7,680 nt of DNA from Pseudomonadaceae bacterium UBA5811 (GTDB lineage Bacteria > Pseudomonadota > Gammaproteobacteria > Pseudomonadales > Pseudomonadaceae): assembly GCA_002417905.1 (NCBI GenBank), contig DIDB01000223.1, forward strand, positions 1-7,680, in the 5' to 3' direction. Positions 1 through 7,285 of this stretch are shown piece by piece (position 1 is the first letter of the stretch; every line of letters starts with the position of its first letter). The translations under genes were made by a program, and so were the position numbers. The notes beneath the pieces are model-generated. The model saw only the letters and a list, made by a program, of their open reading frames with translations. It was not told the origin of the DNA and searched no databases.

Positions 1-37
1 CCGGGACACTGATCCCGGGAATATCGATGTAATCCAT
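1..37 (-). CDS. N-terminal fragment of a divergent gene, possibly an aldo/keto reductase
   Basis: Only the first 12 codons (MDYIDIPGISVP) lie in the window; the gene continues past the left edge on the minus strand. The start is supported by a strong ribosome binding site, GGGGAG on the minus strand at 44-49, six bases before the ATG at 37-35. The peptide resembles the beginning of some aldo/keto reductases, which open with a short strand of the type 'MxYxxxPGxxxxVSRxxLG', but twelve residues cannot establish a family. It is divergent from the LysR-type regulator at 169-1101, an arrangement in which the regulator often controls its neighbour. That a gene starts here is fairly likely; its product is a guess. 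Confidence 0.5.
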   Translation of the reverse strand, partial: MDYIDIPGISVP

Positions 38-168
38 CTCTTTCTCCCCTGTTACCGGCCGGGAATGCCCGTCCGCTTTCCGCATGGGAGTCTGTCCGGC
101 ACCAGTGTTTTTGACAAACGATGATTACTGGCGCTAGCGTAAGATTTGCTAATGTGGGAGCCATATGC
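38..168. promoter_or_regulatory. Divergent promoter region between the left-edge gene and the LysR regulator
   Basis: This 131-bp gap must hold the promoters of both divergent genes. On the plus strand a perfect -35 hexamer, TTGACA, lies at 111-116. No good -10 sits at the expected distance: TAGCGT at 135-140 is 18 bases downstream but matches TATAAT at only 3 of 6 positions. An 8-bp palindrome CGCTAGCG lies at 132-139, and an inverted repeat TAGC-N9-GCTA spans 135-151, just before the regulator's ribosome binding site. LysR-type regulators commonly bind short interrupted inverted repeats and repress their own gene, so this is a candidate autoregulatory site. A second palindrome, CCGGCCGG, lies at 55-62 in the leader of the minus-strand gene. 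Only the -35 match and the repeats are seen directly; their function is inferred. Confidence 0.4.
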
Positions 169-1101
169 ATGACCGATGAACTGCCCCCGCTCGGCAGCCT
201 GCGCTGCTTTGAAAGTGCTGCCCGCCACAGCAGCTTTGCGCTGGCAGCCCGGGAACTGGCAGTAACGCCGGCGGCGATCAGCCAGCAGGTGCGCAAGCTG
301 GAAGACTTCTTCGAGACCCGGCTTTTCCTGCGCGGTCCCCACACCGTACAACTGACTCCGGCAGGTACTGCCTATGCTGAGTCCGTGCGCGAAGCTCTCG
401 GCCAGATCCGCCATGCTACTGGCCATCTGCTACGCAGCCGGCGCAGGGAACTGAATCTGGCCACTACCCCGGCTTTTGCCAGCCGCTGGCTGGTACCCCG
501 CCTGATCCACTTCCAGCGCCGCTGGCCGGAAATCGAGATCCGCCTGTCCACCAGCAACACGCTGCTGGACTTGGCGGGCCAGCAAATTGATCTGGCGATC
601 CGCTACGGTGGCGGCAACTGGCCAGGCCTGTATGCCAGACACCTGATAAGCACCCTGCTATTCCCGGTTTGCAGTCCGTCCTACCTTGCCAAGCACGGCC
701 CGCTTCCGGGTCCTGAAGCCCTGACCGGACAACGTCTGCTGCACCTTGAGCATGATGAGTGGCCCGCCTGGCTGGCCATGGCAGGCATCAGCCCCCTGCC
801 AGAAGCCGGCGGGGCCTATTACCCGGATGCCGGCCTGCTGACACAGGCTGCCCTTGAAGGCCAGGGCATTGCCCTCGGCCAGAGTGTTCTGGTTAACCAT
901 GATCTGCGCGCTGGCCGGCTGGTCCGCCTGTTCGGACTGGCGTTACCCGGCCAGTACAGCTACTACCTGGCCTGGCCACGCCACCTGCGGCCCAGCGCCC
1001 ATGCCATCGCATTCATGGATTGGCTGCAGGCACTACCTGACCTTATGGAAGCAGGTGGAGTCACAACCGGGGCGGGCACTCCTCCAGCAGCAGCACGCTG
1101 A
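169..1101 (+). CDS. LysR-family transcriptional regulator (GcvA-like)
   Basis: A 310-residue DNA-binding regulator of usual LysR length. Residues 6-65 form the winged helix-turn-helix: the run LPPLGSLRCFESAARHSSF followed by AARELAVTPAAISQQVRKLE is the GcvA-type signature. Residues from about 93 to 290 are the periplasmic-binding-protein-like effector domain, with the typical segments 'TTPAFASRWLVPRL', 'IDLAIRYGGGNWPG' and 'ALEGQGIALG'. The start at 169 is preferred to the in-frame ATG at 121 because GGGAG at 156-160 lies eight bases before it and because the family normally starts a few residues before the helix-turn-helix. It is divergent from the left-edge gene, its most likely target, and its last 41 bp overlap the convergent lutC. 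The effector is unknown; control of the lactate/pyruvate operon is possible but not indicated. Confidence 0.93.
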   Translation: MTDELPPLGSLRCFESAARHSSFALAARELAVTPAAISQQVRKLEDFFETRLFLRGPHTVQLTPAGTAYAESVREALGQIRHATGHLLRSRRRELNLATTPAFASRWLVPRLIHFQRRWPEIEIRLSTSNTLLDLAGQQIDLAIRYGGGNWPGLYARHLISTLLFPVCSPSYLAKHGPLPGPEALTGQRLLHLEHDEWPAWLAMAGISPLPEAGGAYYPDAGLLTQAALEGQGIALGQSVLVNHDLRAGRLVRLFGLALPGQYSYYLAWPRHLRPSAHAIAFMDWLQALPDLMEAGGVTTGAGTPPAAAR

Positions 1102-1659
1102 GGGAGCGGACGCCCTGGGCTCCCTGGATCAGCACCCCTTCGATGTCCGCCGTGGCAGACGGCCCGGAGTGCAGCACGGTATAACGCCGGCTGGCATATT
1201 CCGGCCGGTGAAAGGCATGGTGCAGGTTTTCCACGATCCCGGCCGGATCCAGCAGTACCACCAGATGCTGGGCCAGATAAGCCAGGGCATTGATGCCCAG
1301 CTCCTGCTCCGAAAAAGCAACCGAACCGGTTTCCGCCACACCAAAGGCAGCCCGCAGCACCGCCACGTCCACATCATGCAGGGTGGCCGGAAGCTCATCC
1401 CCCGAAAGGACCCGGTTGCCGGCAACTTCCGGCACCCTGGAACAGATCACCTGGTGTTTGGCCAGCAGGGTTTGCAATGCCGCCAATGACTGCTCTGGAG
1501 GACCCTTTTCCAGCAGCCTTCCTCCCATTCGCTGCAGGTTTTCTGCAAAGCGTACAATCATGGCCTCCGGATCCGCATGCCCGAACAGGGGCACCTCTGG
1601 CAGGACATGATCCGGGCGGCGATGGGCCCGCACGGTATTCAGGATAGATTCGCGGCTGC

Positions 1660-1663
<4 letters not shown>
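1061..1663 (-). CDS. lutC: L-lactate utilization protein LutC (LUD domain)
   Basis: LutC is the third component of the LutABC (YkgEFG) system, which oxidises L-lactate to pyruvate; it acts with LutA and LutB in the cytoplasm or at the inner membrane face. The protein has 200 residues, somewhat shorter than the roughly 230-240 of E. coli YkgG and B. subtilis LutC, mainly at the N-terminus. The LUD-domain hallmarks are present: 'VAETGSVAFSEQELG' (about 109-123) and 'SGPSATADIEGVLIQGAQG' (166-184) followed by a hydrophobic strand. The ATG at 1663 overlaps the lutB stop (ATGA, 1660-1663). GGGGAG within the end of lutB, about seven bases upstream, is its ribosome binding site, so translation is probably coupled. 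The last 41 bp overlap the end of the convergent LysR gene. Family assignment is firm. Confidence 0.93.
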
Positions 1664-3110
<1,447 letters not shown>

Positions 3111-3114
<4 letters not shown>

Positions 3115-3854
3115 GCACGGGCTCCATTCAGGATCTGGGCAATATGGATGAATTTGAGCGGGCTGTTTTCACGCCGGGCACACCCCTTCTGGTGCATCAG
3201 ACAAGAACTGTCTGCCGAGACGACATATTCAGCACCGGCCTGCAGGTGGTCATGTACTTTATCCCGGCCCATCTGTACGGAAACCGCCGGTTCCGTTACG
3301 GAAAACGTGCCACCAAAACCACAGCACTCATCAGGCCGGGCCGGCTGGACAATCTTGATGCCCCGGACTTTTTCCAGCAGGGCCAGTGGTTTTGAAAAGT
3401 GCGGACCATGCAGCTCCGAGGGGCTGGCATGACCCAGACCGCGCAGGGTATTGCAACTGTTGTGATAGCCGATCCGGTGGGGGAATTCAGCCCATGGGAA
3501 GTCGCTGACTTTCAGTACGTCATGCAGGAACTCCACCAGCTCATAGGTTTTACCCCGCACCTGGCGTACCTCATCGCTCTGCTCCACGGAGGTCATCCGC
3601 TCACGGACCTGGTGCACGCAACTGCCGGAAGGAGCCACCACATAGTCAAATCCGGCAAAGTTGCGGACAAACAGCGCTTCAGTGGCGGCCGCCTCTGCAT
3701 GATAGCCGCTGTTGACCATGGGCTGGCCGCAGCAGGTCTGGTCGGGCGGGTAGTGCACATCCAGCCCGAATCGCTCCAGCAGCTCAAGGCTGGCAATACC
3801 AACCTCCGGGAAGAATGCATTGATAAAACAGGGAATGAACAGTCCAATTTTCAT
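3111..3854 (-). CDS. lutA: L-lactate utilization protein LutA (two CCG domains)
   Basis: LutA is the cysteine-rich subunit of the LutABC system, related to the CCG-domain subunits of heterodisulfide reductase and glycolate oxidase GlcF; it passes electrons from lactate oxidation toward the quinone pool. With the start chosen here it has 247 residues, close to the 238-239 of B. subtilis LutA and E. coli YkgE. Two CCG repeats are visible: C9, C41-C42-G and C79 in the first; C134, C177-C178-G and C218 in the second. The reading frame extends to a further ATG at 3899, but that would overlap poxB. The ATG at 3854 begins the typical MKIGLFIPC, lies 13 bases after the poxB stop, and is preceded by the weak ribosome binding site AGTGGA. 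It overlaps lutB by four bases. No key cysteine is missing. Confidence 0.94.
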
Positions 3855-3867
3855 GATCAATCCACTT

Positions 3868-5604
3868 TCAGCGCAACAGGTTAGTCTTGGCCAGTTCAAC
3901 CACTTCGTTGCCCTGCCCTCCCAGCACAGCTTTCAGCACATAAAGGCTGAAACCTTTGGCTTGGGAGAGCTCAATTTTAGGCGGCATGGACAGCTCCTGG
4001 CGGTTGGTGCGTACATCCAGCAACGCCGGTCCAGGATGGGCCAGCATGTTGCGGATGGCGCCTTCAAGCTCACCCGGATCCTCCACCCGCAGTGCATGTA
4101 CCCCCATGGCCCGGGCCATGGCGGAAAAATCGGGATTATCCAGAGCGACACCGCTTTCCAGCAGGCCGGCTGCCTTCATTTCCAGCTCGACAAAACCTAA
4201 GGTTCCGTTGTTGAACACCACCACCTTGACCGGCAGTTTCTGCTGGACCAGCGTGATGAAATCGCCCATCAGCATGCTGAACCCCCCATCGCCGGACAGG
4301 GAAATGACCTGTCGGTCCGGAAAGGCCGACTGGGCGCCAATCGCCTGAGGCAGCGCATTGGCCATCGATCCGTGCACAATGGAACCCATCAGCCGGCGCC
4401 GGCCATTAACCTTCAGATAACGGGCGGCCCAGATGGTTGGCGTACCGACATCAAAGGTAAACACGGCATCCTCACTGGCCAGCTCGCTGAGCAGATGGGC
4501 AACCTGCTGGGGATGTATCGGCTTGCGGCCAGGCACCCCCATGGCGTACCCGTCCATCTCCTGGCGTACCGTCCGGTAATGAGCTAATTGACGGTCCAGA
4601 TGAGTGCGGTCCGGCTTGTCCTGCAAAGCCGGCAGCAGGGCCTCCAGCGTGGCGGTGATATCCCCGACAATGCCCAGGGACAGCCTGCAGCGCCGGCCCA
4701 GCTGCTCCGGCCGCAGATCAACCTGGGCAATCTGCGCCTGCTCTGGGTAAAACTGGCGATAAGGGAAATCCGTACCCAGCATCAGCAATGTATCGCACTC
4801 CATGATGGCCTGATAGCCCGAGGCATAACCGATCAGACCAGTCATTCCCACATCATAAGGATTGTTGTACGCCACATGCTCCTTGCCACCCAGCGCATGT
4901 ACCATCGGGGCTTTCAGCTTCCCGGCCAGTTGCAGCAGCCCGGCGTGGGCGCCTACACAGCCACGGCCACAGAGCAGTGTGACCTTGCCGGAGTCATTCA
5001 GTAGCCTGGCCAGAGCATTCAGCTCGGCAGCCGCTGGTACCACGACCGGAGCAGGAGGCAACAGCCCGGCAGCGGGCGTCACTGTTTTACGTGGTGACGC
5101 CATCAGCGCCACATCTCCCGGAATGACCACCACAGCGACCCCGCGCTGGCCTACTGCGGCACGAATGGCTGCTTCCAGTACTCTGGGCATCTGCTCCGGG
5201 CTCGAAACCAGCTCACAGTAATGACTGCACTCACGGAATAATTCCTGGGGCCGGGTTTCCTGGAAATAACCGCTACCAATCTCAGCACTGGGAATATGGG
5301 CCGCAATGGCCAGTACCGGAAGCCGTGAACGGTGAGCATCGAACAGTCCATTGATCAGATGCAGATTTCCTGGACCACAGGAGCCGGCACACACGGCCAG
5401 CTGTCCCGTCAGATGGGCATCGGCAGCAGCAGCAAACGCGGCGGTTTCCTCATGGCGGACATGCACCCAGTCTGGAGTCCCGCGCTGGCGGATTGCTTCA
5501 GTAATTCCGTTCAGGCTATCACCAACTAGTCCATAAACCCTCTTAATACCTATGGACTGCAGGGTTTCTACCAAAAAATCCGCGATACTCAGTGTGCTTG
5601 CCAT
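3868..5604 (-). CDS. poxB: Pyruvate dehydrogenase (quinone) / pyruvate oxidase PoxB
   Basis: PoxB is a thiamine-diphosphate and FAD enzyme that decarboxylates pyruvate to acetate and CO2 and hands the electrons to membrane ubiquinone. The 578 residues match E. coli PoxB (572) closely from end to end, including 'HEETAAFAAAADA' with the catalytic Glu at about 52, 'CAGSCGPGNLHLINGLFDAH' (72-91) and 'GYFQETRPQELFRECSHYCE'. The ThDP motif runs from GDG at 438-440 to NN at 465-466. The C-terminus 'KGFSLYVLKAVLGGQGNEVV...' corresponds to the amphipathic helix by which the E. coli enzyme binds lipid, so a quinone-linked, membrane-peripheral enzyme is expected rather than an H2O2-forming oxidase. The ATG at 5604 follows AAGGG by eight bases; a TTG just before it is the less likely start. 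It is the first gene of the poxB-lutABC operon. Confidence 0.96.
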   Translation of the reverse strand: MASTLSIADFLVETLQSIGIKRVYGLVGDSLNGITEAIRQRGTPDWVHVRHEETAAFAAAADAHLTGQLAVCAGSCGPGNLHLINGLFDAHRSRLPVLAIAAHIPSAEIGSGYFQETRPQELFRECSHYCELVSSPEQMPRVLEAAIRAAVGQRGVAVVVIPGDVALMASPRKTVTPAAGLLPPAPVVVPAAAELNALARLLNDSGKVTLLCGRGCVGAHAGLLQLAGKLKAPMVHALGGKEHVAYNNPYDVGMTGLIGYASGYQAIMECDTLLMLGTDFPYRQFYPEQAQIAQVDLRPEQLGRRCRLSLGIVGDITATLEALLPALQDKPDRTHLDRQLAHYRTVRQEMDGYAMGVPGRKPIHPQQVAHLLSELASEDAVFTFDVGTPTIWAARYLKVNGRRRLMGSIVHGSMANALPQAIGAQSAFPDRQVISLSGDGGFSMLMGDFITLVQQKLPVKVVVFNNGTLGFVELEMKAAGLLESGVALDNPDFSAMARAMGVHALRVEDPGELEGAIRNMLAHPGPALLDVRTNRQELSMPPKIELSQAKGFSLYVLKAVLGGQGNEVVELAKTNLLR

Positions 5605-5627
5605 CAAAAATACCCTTTTTAATTCAA

Positions 5628-5637
5628 AAAGTTATCA
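5628..5637. repeat. 10-bp repeat of the operator half-site (AAAGTTATCA)
   Basis: This is an exact copy of 5701-5710, in the same orientation. It sits between the candidate poxB start point and the poxB ribosome binding site. The spacing of 73 bases is close to seven helical turns, so proteins bound at the two sites would face the same side of the DNA. Chance occurrence in AT-rich sequence is possible. Confidence 0.35.
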
Positions 5638-5703
5638 CAAATTCTTACTGCAAAAAGATTGCCGAGCTAACTAATAGTAGTCTAGCAATGGGGGAAATTT
5701 AAA

Positions 5704-5725
5704 GTTATCAAAATATTTCAATAAC
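5704..5725. repeat. 22-bp near-palindrome, candidate operator
   Basis: The 22 bases read almost identically on both strands: GTTAT on the left matches ATAAC on the right, and the centre is AAATATTT. Only two of the eleven symmetric pairs fail. The left arm together with the AAA before it (5701-5710) is repeated exactly at 5628-5637. Such symmetry in an intergenic region between divergent genes is typical of a dimeric repressor or activator site. I cannot match it to a known regulator motif such as LldR or PdhR. Confidence 0.5.
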
Positions 5726-5780
5726 CGAAGTCATAACACTATTTACAAACAGCCTTCTGCAAGATGCCGTAACGTAATTC

Positions 5781-5881
5781 GCTCCCGCAGACCAGATGGC
5801 TCTGCCAGGATGGCGCCTCTGGCCATCCAGGGCCGCCACCCTGCAGCCGGTACAGCGGCTGCCCCATCCGGAGACCTGCCG
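5781..5881 (+). promoter_or_regulatory. Structured nhaA 5' leader, candidate cation-sensing riboswitch
   Basis: The leader can fold into competing structures. An upstream hairpin pairs GCAGA 5787-5791 with TCTGC 5801-5805. Fold A pairs GGATGGC 5808-5814 with GCCATCC 5822-5828, plus CC/GG beyond an A-A mismatch. Fold B pairs GG(A)TGGCG 5808-5815 with CGCCACC 5834-5840 and CTCTGG 5817-5822 with CCAGGG 5827-5832, separated by a C-C mismatch (13 pairs). Fold C pairs CC(A)GGATGG 5805-5813 with CCATCCGG 5864-5871, which covers the first two bases of the nhaA ribosome binding site GGAG (5870-5873). A separate hairpin, GCAGCCG 5843-5849 with CGGCTGC 5856-5862, is compatible with all three. The nhaA-I and nhaA-II RNA motifs upstream of nhaA genes are reported Li+ riboswitches, so one of these is a reasonable hypothesis; I could not align the sequence to either consensus. 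Confidence 0.5.
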
Positions 5882-7255
5882 ATGAACCGGCAACTGCTGC
5901 GTCCCCCCCGTCCCGGTGAACTGCTGGCCGGGCGGGCTTTTTCTGCACTCCAGCATTTTCTGCATATCGAGGCGGCCAGCGGCGTCATCCTGCTGCTGGC
6001 CGCAGTCATCGCCCTGCTCTGGGCCAACTCGCCCTGGGCGGCAACCTATGAGCACTTCTGGCATACCCCGCTGTTTTTCGGTTTTGGCGGGCTGAAGATC
6101 GAACAGTCCCTGCACTTCTGGATCAACGATGCCCTGATGACGGTGTTTTTTCTGGTGGTGGGCATGGAAATCCGCCGGGAAATCCATGAGGGCGCCCTGG
6201 CCAGCCCGCGCCAGGCCCTGCTGCCGGCAGGCGCAGCGCTGGGCGGGGTCGCCGTGCCCGCCCTGATCTATCTGGCCCTGAATCCCGCCCCCCTGCAGCA
6301 GCAGGGCTGGGCCATTCCCACTGCCACGGATATTGCCTTTGCCGTAGGGGTGCTGGCCCTGCTTGGCCGGGGTATTCCGGCCAATGTGCGGATCTTTCTG
6401 CTGGCACTGGCGATCATTGATGACATTGTGGCGGTACTGATCATCGCCCTGTTCTATTCCGGCGGGCTGGACAGCGCCGGGCTGATCGTGGCCGGCGCCG
6501 GCATCCTGCTGGTGCTGGCCCTGCAGGGTATCGGCGTGGCCCCGGCCTATGCCTATGTCCTGCCCGGTGCCCTGCTCTGGTTTGGCCTGCTGAAAACCGG
6601 CGCCCACCCGACCCTGGCCGGGGTCATCCTGGGGCTGATGACCCCGGTGCTGCCGCGCCGGGCCCATGAATACCCGCTGGATGCCGTCAAGCGGGAGGTG
6701 GATGAGCTGCATGCCCGCCCGCTGCAGGCCGGCCTGAGCAGCCCGGAGCAGGTGGCGGCCCGGCTGGCACGGATGCGCAGCGCCCAGCGGGACCTGCTGC
6801 CGGCCGTGACCCGGGTCCAGCTGGCCCTGCACCCCTGGGTGGCCTTTGGCATCATGCCGCTGTTTGCCCTGGCCAATGCCGGGGTCAGCCTGAGCGGCGC
6901 AGATCTCAGTCTGGACAGCAGCCAGCAGGTGCTGCTGGGCATCAGCCTTGCGCTGGTGCTGGGCAAGCCGCTGGGCGTCCTGCTGGCCAGTGCCCTGATG
7001 GTCCGCCTGAACCTCTGTACCCTGCCGCCTGGCGTCAGCTGGGGGGGCATTGCCCTGGTCGGGCTGCTGGCCGGCATCGGCTTCACCATGTCGATCTTTA
7101 TCGGCGGACTGGCCTTTGCCGACCCCGGCCTGCTGGCTGCGGCCAAGCTGGGCATTCTGCTGGCCTCACTGCTGGCCTCGGTGCTGGGCCTGCTCTGGGG
7201 CGTGCTTTACCGCCGGCGCCAGGCTTGCAGGATGCCTGCCACTGCGGCCCAATAA
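5882..7255 (+). CDS. nhaA: Na+/H+ antiporter NhaA
   Basis: An inner-membrane electrogenic antiporter that expels Na+ (and Li+) in exchange for protons, giving salt and alkaline pH tolerance. The protein has 457 residues and many hydrophobic segments consistent with the NhaA fold. The key residues are present: D150 in '[15 protein letters not shown]' (E. coli D133), the paired D180-D181 in '[18 protein letters not shown]' (E. coli D163-D164), and K362 in 'VLGKPLGV' (E. coli K300). '[15 protein letters not shown]' (398-412) is also typical. It is longer than the 388 residues of E. coli NhaA, largely because of a charged segment at about 259-312 before '[19 protein letters not shown]'. The start at 5882 is chosen over the in-frame ATG at 5810 because GGAG at 5870-5873 is well placed and because 5810 lies within the structured leader. 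mtfA follows 30 bases downstream. Confidence 0.96.
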   Translation: MNRQLLRPPRPGELLAGRAFSALQHFLHIEAASGVILLLAAVIALLWANSPWAATYEHFWHTPLFFGFGGLKIEQSLHFWINDALMTVFFLVVGMEIRREIHEGALASPRQALLPAGAALGGVAVPALIYLALNPAPLQQQGWAIPTATDIAFAVGVLALLGRGIPANVRIFLLALAIIDDIVAVLIIALFYSGGLDSAGLIVAGAGILLVLALQGIGVAPAYAYVLPGALLWFGLLKTGAHPTLAGVILGLMTPVLPRRAHEYPLDAVKREVDELHARPLQAGLSSPEQVAARLARMRSAQRDLLPAVTRVQLALHPWVAFGIMPLFALANAGVSLSGADLSLDSSQQVLLGISLALVLGKPLGVLLASALMVRLNLCTLPPGVSWGGIALVGLLAGIGFTMSIFIGGLAFADPGLLAAAKLGILLASLLASVLGLLWGVLYRRRQACRMPATAAQ

Positions 7256-7274
7256 CCGGCCTTTCTCCGGCCGG
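7256..7274 (+). terminator. Short hairpin after nhaA, possible weak terminator or attenuator
   Basis: Immediately after the nhaA stop codon, CCGGCC (7256-7261) pairs with GGCCGG (7269-7274) around a seven-base loop. The stem is GC-rich, but only a broken T-run (GTTTG) follows, so it is a poor intrinsic terminator. It may reduce rather than stop read-through into mtfA, or stabilise the end of the nhaA message. Confidence 0.3.
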
Positions 7275-7285
7275 ACAGTTTGCCC

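Larger units (their letters stand above)
5605..5760 (-). promoter_or_regulatory. AT-rich promoter/operator region of the poxB-lutABC operon
   Basis: This stretch is far richer in A+T than its neighbours and lies directly upstream of poxB. The poxB ribosome binding site (AAGGG, minus strand) is at about 5613-5617. On the minus strand, GCTAGACT (5686-5679) matches the sigma-S-preferred -10 element CTATACT at 6 of 7 positions; E. coli poxB is known to depend on RpoS. No convincing -35 lies at normal spacing. A 22-bp near-palindrome spans 5704-5725 (arms GTTAT and ATAAC, centre AAATATTT; 9 of 11 base pairs symmetric). Its AAAGTTATCA arm recurs exactly at 5628-5637, 73 bases closer to poxB. These sites flank the candidate start point, as expected for an operator pair, but the binding protein is unknown. 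Some of this DNA may also serve the divergent nhaA promoter. Promoter function is nearly certain from position; the individual elements are tentative. Confidence 0.5.

Noticed and set aside
1..18. Inverted repeat CCGGGA/TCCCGG at the left edge as a terminator
   Set aside because: It lies inside the first codons of the minus-strand gene and has no following T-run, so it is more likely coincidental coding sequence.
1000..1060. Search for an intrinsic terminator of the lut operon within the 3' part of the LysR gene
   Set aside because: I found no GC-rich hairpin followed by a T-run on the minus strand here, so no terminator is reported.
854..1489. A 211-residue plus-strand frame spanning the end of the LysR gene and the lutC antisense strand
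   Set aside because: It is out of frame with the regulator and antisense to lutC; both real genes have firm homology, and this frame has none.
3855..3899. The 15-residue N-terminal extension of LutA from the earlier ATG at 3899
   Set aside because: It would overlap the end of poxB, and the extra residues do not resemble LutA, which typically begins MKIGLF or similar at 3854.
5810..5881. The 24-residue N-terminal extension of NhaA from the earlier ATG at 5810
   Set aside because: The ATG at 5810 lacks a properly spaced ribosome binding site and falls inside the inverted-repeat leader. The ATG at 5882 has GGAG eight bases upstream and gives a normal NhaA N-terminus.
5708..6832. A 374-residue open frame on the minus strand opposite nhaA
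   Set aside because: It is antisense to a clear NhaA and starts inside it. Its composition (rich in Gln, Gly, His and Arg) is typical of an antisense frame in GC-rich DNA, and it has no recognisable domain.
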